From assembly GCA_037976565.1 (NCBI GenBank), contig CP137668.1, forward strand, positions 27,569,113 through 27,633,112: a stretch of 64,000 bases of DNA, written 5' to 3'. Numbering within the stretch: position 1 is the stretch's first letter; each line of letters begins with the position of its first letter. The position numbers and the translations under genes are program-made. Shown here piece after piece: positions 1-12,439 of the stretch. Source of the stretch: Mesocentrotus franciscanus. Lineage: Eukaryota > Echinodermata > Echinoidea > Camarodonta > Strongylocentrotidae. The notes beneath the pieces are model-generated. The model searched no databases. It was not told where the DNA came from and saw only the letters and a list, made by a program, of their open reading frames with translations.

Positions 1-830
1 TTACACGACGAGAACGTGGACTGCCACGGTGACATCCTTTTAAGGTAATGTGACGTCCTTTTAAGGCACTGCCGGGCACGGGCCAGTGCCTTGAAAGAAT
101 GGCACACGTTGCAGTCCACTACGTCGACGTGCAAATCTAAAAGTCCCTATACGACCAGTGCACATGAATGGTGTACATGACGTAATGCGTCCCTATGGAA
201 AAATGAGACCCTCAGACTAACTCCCCCTGTTAAACCTAATTTAGAACAAAAGCTTAAGTCCCGTGTCGTGTTAGTAGCAGTAGACATAGCACTTCTAGCT
301 TCACATAATTCAAAATATGCAGTAAGTGTTTTATCGCATTTCAGTGAGTGAATATTTTAAAAATCCGGGGTGATGTGTCTTTTGTAATAACGGATTATGT
401 TTAATTCCTTTGATGCATTTTATCACCATTCTTGTATCAAATTTGTTTGGAACTTTTTGAATATGTAATTACATTCGTTCTCCTTTAAATGTTAATCACT
501 CTTCGCTGAAAGCAGTTTGGCTTGACACTTTTATCACCTGCAGTTCGTCATCCTGTCTTCCCTTAATACGACTGGTGAAGGAGAAAGCATGCATATTGCT
601 GATTTTAAAAAGGACGGATGTATAGATCTAAGATTAGAGAAAGGGCTTAAGAGCGTTTCAAACAATTTGTCATTCATCATGAGAGGAACTGGTTATCATA
701 GATCTTTTTAAATAACAAAATAATAATCAAACATGGAAAGAATAACGAAACTGAGATGTAGCAGGCCATTATTTGAATTCCAGGGTTTTATTGTAGTTTT
801 TCGGGACACAGAACATCTTTCTTGGCAAAC
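1..830. other. No gene recognised
   Basis: Non-coding, AT-rich after 200. The first 130 bases contain the repeated TGACATCCTTTTAAGG/TGACGTCCTTTTAAGG and a GTGCC-type inverted pair; nothing else recognised. Confidence 0.6.
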
Positions 831-839
831 ATTTTGTCG

Positions 840-1040
840 GTTGAGAAGAAACTAATGCATTTGGGAGCATTGTGGTATAGCGCTTCTTTCATTTGCCTCT
901 TAATCAAGAGGTTGAAGGTTCGAATCTCTGCCTCGGGCGTATGGCACCAAGACATTTTATCTACAGCTGTCTGTCCCTATCCAGGTGTTGAATGGAAACC
1001 TGGCAGGATTATGGTAAAACTTTCGACACCCCTTTGTTAA
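840..1040 (+). mobile_element. tRNA-derived SINE, degenerate
   Basis: A B-box-like GGTTCGAATCT near 917-927 follows a weak A-box-like stretch. The body (ACCAAGACATTTTATCTACAG, then AACCTGGCAGG) has the same order of parts as the other SINEs in the window. It ends in an AT-rich tail at about 1040-1060. Confidence 0.5.
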
Positions 1041-1059
1041 AAATAAATATATATATTTT

Positions 1060-1800
1060 ACAAGAATATATACATTTCTTTTTATATTTCCATGTATGTT
1101 AGTGGAGATGTTTTTAGTACAACCTGCCAAAGGATTAGCTGTTTCTGGTTAACATAATTGATTCCTTTCAAAATCCATTAATAACTAGGGAACGTGTGAG
1201 CAAGCAATGTTCTGTCTGTCTGCCCCCCTCCCCCCAAAAGGGTTGACATTTAATTTCTTTTAAAAGGCACTCTGACGATCTTCTTTTATACTTCAATTCA
1301 AAGTTACCCGCTGTTTGCAAAATAGTGCAAAAACTATAAGAAAAACTGCATTGAAAAGTATATGTGATCAAGCACAGTGAATTTCGGCAGGAGAAAATGA
1401 ATTTGCAAAATAGTACATCATGTCAGGTGATTCCAGAATTTCACTACTTCCAAAGTAATTTGTAATGTTTTGGTTTAAATGATTTTTTTACGGAAATTAA
1501 GCCTAAGTAATGTATAGATAGTCTAGCTAATGCAAGAAGTAATTAAGTTGTATCTTAACCGTGATGGAAATTTAACAAACTGATGAGAGAAATCGTAAAA
1601 GCAAGTCCAAGAAAATAGTGCAAGCTACATGTAAAAGTTTTTTTTGTGTATGCCTTTGTTTTTCTTTTTACGGCGTCTTCCAATTTTGGGATGGTTTTTT
1701 TCATTATACATCACGAGGCTCCATTGCGTTTTACGCATTCATTGCCATGGCAACGAAACTGTCGATATCATTCTCGGTCTGTCAACACGAAACACACTTT
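1060..1800. other. No gene recognised
   Basis: AT-rich, only chance frames. Confidence 0.6.
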
Positions 1801-1809
1801 CATATCCGT

Positions 1810-1852
1810 CTCTCTCTCTCTCTCTCTCTCTCTCCTCCTCCTCCTCCTCCGA
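1810..1852. repeat. (CT)n(CTC)n microsatellite
   Basis: CT units turning into CCT units; pyrimidine-only. Confidence 0.95.
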
Positions 1853-2114
1853 GAACACATTAGCGCCAATATTAATACTGCTCCCGTCGAAACACCTCAA
1901 CTTCAAATTATAACATTACGGCGTTCGAGCGAACTCGCCCAAGACGAGCAACGTACATGGAAGACCACTTCTACGATTCTCGTTAGGCAAACATTTGAAA
2001 CAAATAACAAAAAAGGGATCTGAGGCAAGCATTTTGTCGACATATCATCTCAATTATACAAAAGACTGAGGTTAAACACATCACCCCGTATGTACAGTAA
2101 ATTACAACCAATCC

Positions 2115-2394
2115 TGGGGGTGTTTCACAAAGACTAAGATCGACTTTAAGTTGGACTTAAGTATAACAGACCGTTCGTGCCATTGTTTGCTCTCACCATT
2201 ATGATCTTTAGATAATATTTTTTCCTTCAATAATGAATTATCAAAAAATGTAAGTTTTGTAGATTTTTTACCATGATTTGTACGTCCCTTGAGAGACCAA
2301 TGCCAGTAAATGATGAGAGCAAACAATGGCATGAACGGCCTGCTTTACTTAAGTCCAACTTAAAGTCGATCTTAGTCTTTGTGAAACACCCCCC
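2115..2394. mobile_element. Foldback element (about 280 bp, TIRs about 100 bp)
   Basis: Left GGGTGTTTCACAAAGACTAA and right TTAGTCTTTGTGAAACACCC are inverse copies. The pairing runs through ACTTTAAGTTGGACTTAAGT to GCCATTGTTTGCTCTCA. The central spacer is AT-rich and non-coding. Confidence 0.9.
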
Positions 2395-3005
2395 ATATGT
2401 TATGATGAGTTATACGTTATGTTATATGGCAATTACAATGAGTCTATAGGTGAAAATTACAATCATGATAGGAGATTGTGTCCGCCTCCTCGCGTGTTCA
2501 CTCCGATAAGACATTGTTAAATCTCTTGTCGAATAGAATTGTTAGCTTCTCGACTTTTTTTCTTTTTTTTTCTTTCCCTTTTTCCCCCTTTTTGTTTCCA
2601 GCAGAGTAAATAAGAATGTAGTGACATTTAGAGTAAATTACTATATACCATGTATACATGTATCATGACTTTTAACTCCTCTTTCATAATACTGTAGGAT
2701 TCGTGATACAGAGCTAGCCTATCCATTGTATTTCTAAAAATCCGTTTTAAAAATCAGGGCTTTCCAATATCCGCAGAAATCAGAGCAATGTCTGACAAAC
2801 TACCAGTACCAACACGTGATTTCGATCCTGTAACAGTTTTGCAATATACGACCTTTACTACTGGCAAATCCAGGGCGCTTGCGTTAACTCAACATCTTAC
2901 ACATCGAGAATAACATAAAATAAGTTATGCTCCCATTTGAGACCCCTGTGGTTAATTCAGACGCCACAAGGGACCCCAAAATGTGATGCTTTCAATACAA
3001 AATTG

Positions 3006-3014
3006 TTATTATTG

Positions 3015-3088
<74 letters not shown>
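3006..3088. repeat. (TTA)n microsatellite
   Basis: About 27 units of TTA, slightly impure at the left. Confidence 0.95.
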
Positions 3089-3089
<1 letters not shown>

Positions 3090-3486
3090 TATATTATTAT
3101 GCATCCGGAAATCTGATGACCCTTTTTTCCTCTTCGCTTCTCAGGGATTTTTCAGGCTTGTGCCTTTCACGCCCCCTGCCCGAGCATCCACCACTGTATA
3201 TTAATCGTGACGTCATCGTAACGAGAGAGAGAAAAGGTCGCATATATCAGAAGCAGAGTTCCTTTAAGGTATAATCCTTTTGAAGGTTATTGTAGCTCTG
3301 CTTTTGGCGATGTTATTTGTTTTTGTTTTCCGTTTCCATTTCTCCCCAAGCAATTCTTTCTGACACTGATGGAGTATTTTACGTATTAGTGTAACGTCTA
3401 ATAAATCTACACGGTGTATTGAAAGTGAAAAGTGGCAAAGCAAACTGTCTTTCTTGTTTTGCTACTACTGCTCCTACAGTTTCTAT

Positions 3487-3521
3487 GTGCGAGAGAGAAA
3501 GAGAGGGAGGGAGGGAAGGAA

Positions 3522-3553
<32 letters not shown>

Positions 3554-3657
3554 TGAATGAGAGAGAGAGAGAGAGAGAGAATGAGAGGGAGTGAGGGAGA
3601 GAGAGAGGGAGAGAGAGAAAGAGAGATAGAGAGAGAGAGAGGGAGATAGAGAGAGAA
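3487..3657. repeat. (GA)n-rich microsatellite
   Basis: About 170 bases of GAGA and GGGA runs, purine-only on the plus strand for most of its length. Confidence 0.95.
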
Positions 3658-4334
3658 GGGGGCATGTATGATGGGTAGAATAAATGGAAGCCAATATCAA
3701 AAATTGAAGGGGGATGAATTTTAACCAAAGGGCAATCCCGACCGGTGCATATTTTGGCTATCAATATTAACAAATCTTTCTCTAGTACGAAGTAAACTTT
3801 GAATTTTCCTTCATTAAAACTGTTCGTGTGTGATTTTTCGTAGGTCGATTTATAGTTTGACAAATTTAATGTCATAGTATATCACTCAATTAATAATTTG
3901 AAGCGTCAACCACTACAAGTCTGTTCGCTTGTAATTCAATCCTACATTTCTTTTTAAATCAGATTTAACTCGATTAAAAAAAAAATGTACCCTTGCATTA
4001 TGACACTTTCAGTAGTGAATATCTCTTTTCAGTTTAACACTGAACGAATTCTCCGTGGTGCAGGAGACTAAAAACAAGAAAACAATGACAAAACAATGAA
4101 AGAATCACGTATTTTGAAATATAGAACAAATACATGTATTGTGTAGAAATACATCCCAACAAGCTTTAATCTTTTATGTATACAAAGTTGACCTGATAGC
4201 ATGTTGCTCTATAGTCTTTGCGAAAGCAGAAATTGAAAAAAAAGAAGAAAAGAATTGTGAAAGTATGAAGGGTATCTGAATTTGTATATCTTTATATAAA
4301 CTACAACTTTATGATCACTAATATCATAAGGGAG

Positions 4335-4738
4335 CTTAAAGATAAAGTTGAGTTCTGGTCATGCGATTGCATTGTGAAAGAAACGCTGTGGAATCGATCA
4401 GAAAAGGTTGATCATCTAGTATATAAGTATTGGTGTGTACTGCAAGATTCTGGAATCATCAAAATGATAAGAAATTTGGCCCAGTCTTGGTAAAGTTACA
4501 AGCACTGTCGACAGAAAGATGTATATGGGACTACACTAACATGTGGCATAATAATCCGTCCCGTTTTTTATGATGTTACATGCCATACTTAGAATATTAA
4601 GGCATTTGAAGAGCAGTGCTTTTCAGGGAACATTTTAAATCTGATGTTCTTCCACACTCGCATAATACAATGATAACGCTCACAAATTATTTTTTCATCT
4701 CTTCCCAGAACTCAACCTTCTCTTTAAGATTGAAGAAT
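4335..4738 (+). mobile_element. MITE family B, copy 1 (about 400 bp, 24-bp TIRs)
   Basis: The left end CTTAAAGATAAAGTTGAGTT is the near-perfect inverse of the right end AACTCAACCTTCTCTTTAAG. The interior includes TGGTCATGCGATTGCATTGT and AGATGTATATGGGACTAC. An apparent ORF at 4311-4493 is only element sequence; it recurs in copy 3 at 22094. No coding potential. Confidence 0.85.
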
Positions 4739-5192
4739 TTGTAATGTAAATGACGCGTATTATACCAATAAAATGGTACTCATTCGAACAAAATTATTAA
4801 GTATAAGTGTTCATCATTGTTATCTTTTCTTTTACTGGACTTGTTGTAGGACGCAATAACAACGCGTTGTCCATAGAACCATCTGGGAATAAAAGCCTAG
4901 GAAGGAAATAGAAAAGAAGTGATATAAGTGAAAGGGTTGTTCCAGATTTCACACAGTCAAATCAAATTCACCCATTTACAATTAACATTAATTTAATCAT
5001 AATTATCAGCTGTCAAACCTTTATAGCTCTCTTGTTATTAGTCCAATTTATTTCAAACTTTCACCAACTCGTTTCTCTAATTTTTTTTCTTCTTCTCTTT
5101 CCCACAATTCGAAATGTTCCAAAGCTCGGATCATCCTTTAAGAAACAAACATTCTCTGTCTTTTTCTGCGAAGCACCATCTCCTCAGCTTGT

Positions 5193-5828
5193 TCAAATTT
5201 GTATAAAGAAGAAAGACTGCATCTATGATAGTTCCGAGTGATATCACCATGGAAATGGCGCCACCCGTATAGGTTAATTAGTCTAGCAGATCAGACCTAA
5301 TGTATGTCAGTAATCCTGGGTTCTGGTATTAAAACTGCTTTAACATAGTTTTTTTTAATTCTAAAATCCATCCTGAGTTGTGCTTGTTTGTTTACTTGTT
5401 TCTTTCTTTGCTGAATTTTTATAAGCAGTAAATGGATTTTCAAGATCAGTAAAAAGTAAAGAAAATCACAGAACAAAATTTTTGCTGAAATCTCACACAC
5501 AGCTACAGCTTCAAATTTGTATAAAGAAGAAAGACTGCATCTATAATAGTTCCGAGTGCTATCACCATGGAAATGGCGCCACCCGTATAGGTTTATTAGT
5601 CTAGCAGATCAGACCTAATGTATGTCAGTAATCCTGGGTTCTGGTATTAAAACTGCTTTAACATAGTTTTCGTATTCTAAAATCCATCCTGAGTTGTGCT
5701 TGTTTGTTTAATTGTTTCTTTCTTTCTTTGCTGAATTTTTATAAGCAGTAAATGGATTTTCAAGATCAGTAAAAAGTAAAGAAAATCACAGAACAAAATT
5801 TTTGCTGAAATCTCACACACAGCTACAG
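5193..5828 (+). repeat. Tandem duplication of about 318 bp
   Basis: 5193-5508 and 5511-5828 are near-identical. Each runs from TTCAAATTTGTATAAAGAAG through ATCACCATGGAAATGGCGCC to TCTCACACACAGCTACAG. Differences are few small indels and substitutions, so the duplication is recent. No gene recognised inside. Confidence 0.93.
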
Positions 5829-5829
5829 A

Positions 5830-8720
5830 CATGCTTGGACTACATGCTTATTGACTGGACCGTATCAAATTGATTTCATAATCGTTCTTCGTTTATCACT
5901 TGGTTAATATAAATTTTCTATCAAAGTAGTTTGGAAAATGTTTATTTATGTTTCTTTTGATGTTCACTGGGTTTGATATTTTGATTCAATTCTGATGATA
6001 TGAAGTCACAAAAACAGGTATATATATCTTACACTTACTTTCCCTCTTTTACAGTGGTTATAAAAAATCAATACGTATCATATGTATCATAATTTTCTGT
6101 TCTGGAACATAAAAAGAAAAGCCCATGAACTAACAGACTACGAGGTAATTCTTCCATTTTTTGTATGGCTTGCGTCAATGCAGAAAAACACACACCCCAA
6201 GATACGTGCACTTAAACAAAAATTCAAAAAGAAGAAAAATACACTCTTTTCACCGACAAAAACTCTCTGAAAAATTAAAGTAATTGAATGGATTATCGAG
6301 TATCAAAGTAATTATTCTCGAGACTCTATCTTTGGCATGGGCAACACAATGACATTGTATTAATATATATGCGGCTTGCTAATGACGGACGTGATTTTCT
6401 TTCGTCGGACTAATTTCTCCCCATTTTTTTACAACAAGAAAATGAAAATTTTGAGTGAGTATGACGTTTTCGTTGGGTGGTCTTGAGAGTGCATTAGGGT
6501 ATTAATTCATGGGCAATATTAGAAGGTTTTAGAAGCCTGGTGTTAATATTTTAGTTTCCTGACAGAAAAAAAAAAAACAGAGATAGACAAACAAAGGGAC
6601 AGAAAGAGTGAGAGAGAGAGAGAGAGAGAGACTAATTGAGAGAGAGAGAGAGAGAGATTGAGAGAGAGAGAGAGAGAGAAGAATGACTGAGTGGGAGGGA
6701 GACGGAGGGGGTGCATTATAAGTGAAGTCGAGCAGCCTACAGATTAGCACATTAGTCCCTTCAATCAGAAAACAATCTGCGTCATAAAATTACAGGAGAA
6801 ACGCCCCCACCTTCACCCTCCCCCCTCCGCCATGAGCACTCAAAATCCCAGTCAATTCACCAAACTACACTTTCACTACAATGACGAAGTACAATGATTT
6901 CCGGGTATAAATATATTAATGCACGTACTCAATATGGACAACACAAGGACATTGACACAATACGGTGTGGGAGTTTTTCCCCAAGTGTTTTCAATATATT
7001 AATTAATTTCATAAAATACAAAAATATAATAAACAATTAAATTTTGCCTGGGAAATTGCATTAAAAAGCCAGTGACTTGTAATTACACACAGCGATTCTC
7101 CTTGCAATCATAGCAATGAAAAATGTGTGAAAACGTGTGAATGTAAAGGTGTCACTTTCTTCAAAATTATACAAAAAGGTCATTTCTATTAAGGAGATTG
7201 TGCCTCCAATGAGTGCCCTTGAAAGTGAATTTTAATTAGTCATTGCTTCAAAAGAGCATTGTCAGGATTTAGGAACCCAATACGAATAATTATCAAAGTG
7301 TTAATAGTTTAAGTGTGGTGAGAGAGTGTGTGCGTGTGTGTGTGTGTGGAGGGGGATGTAAGTGTTAGTATACTATGATTATGATTGAGGAATAGGAAAA
7401 CAGTATATTGTCTTCCCCTTCAAATACTGTATTGTAAAGTATATTTGTTTTAATTTAGTTTGACATGTATTTTAGCCACCTTTTGTTATTGAAAATGATG
7501 TATTTGGCACTTATTCAGTTTAAAGTTATAAAGGAAAAAAAGCCAGCGTTCAAATACTATCTGAACATAAAAACTGTAAACAAAAATATTTCCAGGATTT
7601 ATTGAAGAAAAAAACACATCAACAAAAACAATCATCTTCTAGGCACGTGCACACTTACATAAAAATCTGTTCTTTGACTAGCCATATTTTTTGTTTAAAC
7701 CCACAAAACACAAAACCCATATTCCTTAGACGGTGTACACTGTCGTACTAAAAATAATCGAGTTTTTGAGATGGTATCCTTCACACAAATAACACAATGA
7801 CCTTTTGTTTATTAGCAATACGAAGAGACTTTCTTTCGTACCCGATTCTTCCTTTATTAACAATATTACAAGCTTTTTTATCAATGATATTGTGTCCCTC
7901 ACGAGTGCCCTTGAAAGCGAATTTATCCATTGCTTCAATAGAGTATTGTCAGGTTTTAGAAATCCCATGTGATCAATTAGTAAAGCATTATAAATACGTT
8001 AGTTGTATATGGGTGTGTGGGTTCGGATGAGTGTGTGTATATGTGTGTGACTGTGGTCAAGGTTGTCCCGTCCTTCATTCATTGCAGTTTCTTTCTAAAG
8101 TAGAATAAACCACACCATCACAAAGATTTTTAATAAAGATAAGACTTTCAGGAGGTAAATCATGGAATTTTAGCCTGGGGCAAATGTGCAGGCTTGTCAT
8201 TGGACAGAGTCTTACTTCTTCAGAAAAAGAACATATTACGTATTATGAGTCATTCAAGCTTTCGAACACATACAGATACACTCTTTTACTCTAACAAAAT
8301 GTTAAAGATACGTGATCTGTTTTTTAAAATAATTTTGGGATTTTTAAGTTTTCGCTCAGGAGAAATGAGTTCCCAGAAGTTCTTTATGACAAATACCGAG
8401 ATACAGTACAGCTACTCCACCAGGTTAGCGGGCTCCTATCACATCCTAAATTAAAACCCTACTTGCTAGTAAAATGTAAACTGTTAGAGGACCCACAATT
8501 TGGATTCCCTTCCCAATGATTTGAAAGAGAGACCCACTTTATAATAGTGTCAGGAATGCAGTGTAAAACATGACCCAATAGACAGCTCGTAGTAATGAAT
8601 GTTTTTGTCAAACGTTTCATTGCTGTTAGCTTTCTCATCTCGCAACCATGTCTAGCATGTTGAGGGAATTACCAATCTCATCTTATCATATACTGCTATC
8701 AATTTCCCTCGCTTTACTTC
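5830..8720. other. Non-coding; diverged internal duplication
   Basis: 7190-7330 and 7880-8020 share TGAGTGCCCTTGAAAG, CATTGCTTCAA and ATTGTCAGG in the same order, each followed by a GT-rich tract. Otherwise AT-rich without a gene. Confidence 0.55.
6606..6700. repeat. (GA)n microsatellite
   Basis: Three GA blocks broken by ACTAATT and ATT. Confidence 0.95.
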
Positions 8721-8727
8721 TCCCTTC

Positions 8728-8803
8728 ATCTCTCTCTCTCTCTCTCTCTCTCTTTTACTCTCTCACTCTCCCCCTTTCTCTCTCTCTCTCTCTCTCTCTC
8801 GCT
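8728..8803. repeat. (CT)n microsatellite next to the LINE remnant
   Basis: CT runs ending some 20 bases before recognisable reverse transcriptase sequence starts. Confidence 0.95.
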
Positions 8804-8821
8804 ATCCATTCTACCTACATA

Positions 8822-10506
8822 TGTCCCCCGTTCTTTTTAACATTTTCATTAATAATTTAGTTGACAGTGTCATGCTATGTAATGGGGGATTCAAGTACTA
8901 GATAAAAAATTGACATGCTTATGTATGCAGATGATTGCTGAAAATGGAAACGACCTTCAACGTATGTTAGACAATATTAGCGCTTTAATACCTCAAAAAC
9001 CAAAATTGTACATTTTAGACAGAAGTCCCAAGCTAAAACCTCAGCAATATTCAATTGTAATGGAGAAGAGCTTGATATTGTGGACTCATACAAATACCTT
9101 GGGATGTGGTTTGATGAATTCCTTAGCTTTCAGAAGGGTACCAGAATGCTAGCTCAGTCTGCATCCGGAGCATTGGATGTTGCTATAAGTAAATTTAAAT
9201 TGATTAGAGGCTCTTTATTCAAGAGTTATAAAAAACTTTATGATGCCATGATTTTACCCATACTACAATATGCAAGTGGTATCTTGGGTGTGGATGAATA
9301 TTCTGTTATAAATAGTGTCTTTTTCAGAACATGCCGTTTCTACTTAGGAGTGGGGAAATATACACCTAACAATGCCGTATTAGGTGACATGGGTTGGGAC
9401 CCACCATTTTATCGGTTGTTAGATTATGGAGTAACTTAAGTAAGCTCAATAGTGACCGCTACCCAAGTAAAATCTTCTCTTGGTCTATTTCTCTAGCAAA
9501 CAATGGATTCAAAAACTTTCAGAGTCAAAGAGCTTTTTCAAACTTATACATTTAGCTAATCTTATCAGTACAGATAATTTTGTAAAAACTGTGTCATCGA
9601 CATGTAAATTATTTATCAAGAATAGTTGGAGAAATTCAATCTTTGACGATAAAAGGAAGAAAGCTCATGCTAAAAATAAACTTCGAACTTATCGTAAGAG
9701 CTTTTTCAAAATTATACATTTAGCTGATCTTATCAGTACAGATAATTTCGTAAAAACTGTGTCATCGACATGTAAATTATTTATCGAGAATAGTTGGAGA
9801 AATTCAATCTTTGACGATAAAAGGAAAAAAGCTCATGCTAAAAATAAACTAAGAACTTATCGTAATTTTAAACAATCTTTGAGCACCTCAAAATTATGTA
9901 ATAGAATGCCAAAATAGATAAAACAGACGTGCTTTGGCTTTGTTTAGATGCGGTTGTGCCCCTATAGCTCTTGAAACTGGACGTTATCAAAATGTTCCAT
10001 ATGAAGAAAGATGCTGTGTTCTTTGTAATTCTAGTAACATAGAACATGAGTTCCACTGTTTTCTGATTCTGCATAATAATGACATCAGATCACAACTTCT
10101 TAATGATATACTAGAGCATGACCATAATGTTTTCAGATCTATCCACATACCAACAATTTCTTTACCTGATTTCAGCCGACTCACTAAGCAGTTTAATAGC
10201 CAGTTTCGCAAACCAAATCCTAACAACTCGCCAAGAATGTTTGTACTACTTAAATGAATAATTCGTTTTCCCCCCTGTTTTTGTTGTTGTTGTTGTTGGT
10301 ATGTTTTTAGTGCATGCCAACCAACTTTCATTTACACTGTAATACATGAATATTCTTTTTCTGTGTTTATGATTATGTTATATTTATACTATTTTACCAT
10401 GTCAAATTGTTTATGACTATGTTATTTTTAATGTATCACTCATAGGCCGGCTTCTTAGGCCGGCCGTCTGATGATGGGTGTGATTTTTAAATAAAGAAAT
10501 AAACTA

Positions 10507-10510
<4 letters not shown>
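8822..10510 (+). mobile_element. 3' part of a dead non-LTR (LINE) retrotransposon
   Basis: Broken reading frames give the C-terminal half of a reverse transcriptase. SPVLFNIFINNLVDS lies near 8826-8870 (the usual PQGSVLSPxLFNIFIND block) and MLMYADD at about 8915-8935 holds the catalytic YADD at 8924-8935. The thumb region follows with YKYLGMWFDEFLSF, then LPILQYASGILG, FYLGVGKYTPNNAVLGDMGW (9080-9439). A later segment FRCGCAPIALETGRY followed by CVLCNSSNIEHEFHCF (9934-10070) looks like the Cys/His tail found after the RT in CR1/L2-type elements. The remnant carries stops and frameshifts, and a CT microsatellite replaces sequence upstream of 8822. The 3' end has a GGCCGGC palindrome, an AATAAAG run near 10491 and a TA repeat. 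Clade assignment is tentative. Confidence 0.85.
9531..9866 (+). repeat. In-frame 168-bp tandem duplication inside the LINE remnant
   Basis: 9531-9698 and 9699-9866 are near-identical copies (few substitutions). Both encode SFFKxIHLAxLISTDNF and later RNSIFDDKRKKAHAKNKLR. The period of 168 is 56 codons, so the frame is kept and 9480-9917 reads open for 145 residues through both copies. Confidence 0.9.

Positions 10511-10538
<28 letters not shown>
10511..10538. repeat. (TA)n microsatellite at the LINE 3' end
   Basis: Perfect TA run directly after the LINE tail. Confidence 0.95.
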
Positions 10539-10540
<2 letters not shown>

Positions 10541-10781
10541 ATCTATTCATTTATCTATCCAACTATTTTTTTTCTCTCTCCTTCCTTTATGTCTCGCTCT
10601 TCCACTTTTAGCCGTAACATGTATTTTGTTTCATTTTCTTTTTGGGTCTCAATCTAGTGCATGTGTATTCTGTTTTGCTGTATATAAAGTCAGTAGTTTA
10701 ATTCAGTGAACGTACGTGCGCAACAACCCTAGCTTTAAGTAGGTTCACTTTTTATTTCCGTATTCGCAACAAGCCTAGCTT

Positions 10782-11166
10782 TTAAAGGCATCGTTTAACA
10801 ATGTTAAATCTGAGATGCATGGCCCTACGTGTTACCAGTGTCTGTGATATGGTGTAATAATGAAGCCCTGAAAAAATTGCGCTTTAAAATGATCATGAAG
10901 TGCCTCAAAAAAGTCAAAATCTGTGAGTGACCGGTTTTACCATACTCATTTTCCCAAATAGACTGTAGTGTTTTGAAAACCGTTAGGAAAACGCAAAATT
11001 TGATTGCGCTTTCCAATCATAAATATCTTGATAATCAGACAGGCGATCGGCTTGTAAAACTCATGGGGTTCCTTACTGACCTAAAGGTTTATAATTATCA
11101 TCGCAGCATGAGCTAAATCCAGGATTTTGTTTCAGAATCTGAGACAAAGTTACCCAATCCCTTTAA
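10782..11166 (+). mobile_element. MITE family A, copy 1 (about 385 bp, TTAA target)
   Basis: It begins TTAAAGGCATCGTTTAACAA and ends AAGTTACCCAATCCCTTTAA. The ends form a short imperfect inverted repeat (AGGCATC against AGGGATT). Internal marks include GTGACCGGTTTTACCATACT and GACAGGCGATCGGCTTG. Five copies lie in this window in both orientations. The flanks hold an empty-site duplicate (see findings), which fixes the insertion point at TTAA. No transposase is encoded. Confidence 0.85.
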
Positions 11167-11750
11167 GTAGGTTCACTTTTTATTTCCGTATTTCATGATT
11201 TACAGAACATTCTTTCATGTCATTAATTACTTAAAGAAATATTTAATGTTTTGTAAAATGCATTATGGAATGTGAATAAAAGCAACCAATCAATAACATT
11301 TGAAAAAGACTTCCTAGAAAAAAATACTTTGGACGCATAAAACAATTGCCTTGTGCGCTGCCTTGCGAAATGTGCGAACGTGAGAGCGGCGTATTTCATA
11401 ATCCAAACATGATCTATATAATTATGATGTATTCATAATATTGTTTTTATCTTGAATAAATAAATGAACTGAAATTAAATGATGTATAATGGGGCATCGA
11501 ATATAATACTGCATTTGAGTTTCTTTGAATCATGTTTCAAGCAACATTGACCGATTTTCTTTTATCAAAGACAGGAAGGGAAAAGTCTGCATCACAATCC
11601 CTTGTGAACTTGAAACGAGATAGGCCTACATATTTTCATGATTTTATTTAAAAAAGAGAAAATGATATGTGACATCGAAGATCATCCCCACTCCTTGGCA
11701 CATACAAGTCCACTCTTTGCGTCAACTAAAATACACTAAAAGTAAAGTAC

Positions 11751-12134
11751 TTAAAGGGATCCGGTAACTTTGTCTCAGATTCTGAAACAAAATTCTGGAT
11801 TTAGCTCATGATGCAATGATAATCATAAACCTTTAGGTCAGTCAGGAACCCCATGACTTTTACAAGCTGATCGCCTGTCTGATTATCAAGATATTTATGA
11901 TTGGAATTACAAATTTTGAAAACCGTTCGCCTGATGGTTTTCATAACACTATAGTCTATTAGGGAAAACGAGTATGGTAAAACCGGTCAATCAAAGATTT
12001 TTACTTTTTGAGGCACTTCTTGATCATTTTGAAGCGCAATTTTTTTAGGGCTTCATTATTACACCATATCACAGACACTAATAACATGTAGGGCCGTGTA
12101 TCTCAGATTTAACACTGTTAAACGATCCCTTTAA
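11751..12134 (-). mobile_element. MITE family A, copy 2 (inverted)
   Basis: Same family as 10782-11166 in reverse: TTAAAGGGATCCGGTAACTT at the left and AACGATCCCTTTAA at the right. TTAA flanks both ends. It lies 585 bases from copy 1. Confidence 0.85.
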
Positions 12135-12439
12135 CGGAAATACTAAGAATAAAATTGTCGAGAAAATCCGTACAAATCTATCGAGAATCTACCATGACTA
12201 TAATGCGTCTCAAGTATCTCCATAATATAATATAATGGGGTTATGAGATTTGGCTTTACATTGGCTGTATTGTGTTTCTACTGCTACAGTATCCTCGAAA
12301 TTGTATTAAGCCGTTGCATCGATAAGAATATTGTCATATATTAGAATCTGGCTGAGTTTGCTCAGGTGTAAGTAAAGGGTGTAATGCTACTGCCAAACAA
12401 TAATGTAATCTTTCTCATATACTAACAATTATTTCCACG

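Larger units (their letters stand above)
2400..4330. other. Non-coding apart from two microsatellites
   Basis: Besides the TTA and GA tracts, nothing with coding character or recognisable repeat ends. Confidence 0.6.

Noticed and set aside
4311..4493. 60-residue frame with a homologous frame at 22094-22324, suggesting a conserved small protein
   Set aside because: Both lie in MITE family B; similarity reflects DNA-level copies, and the starts differ.
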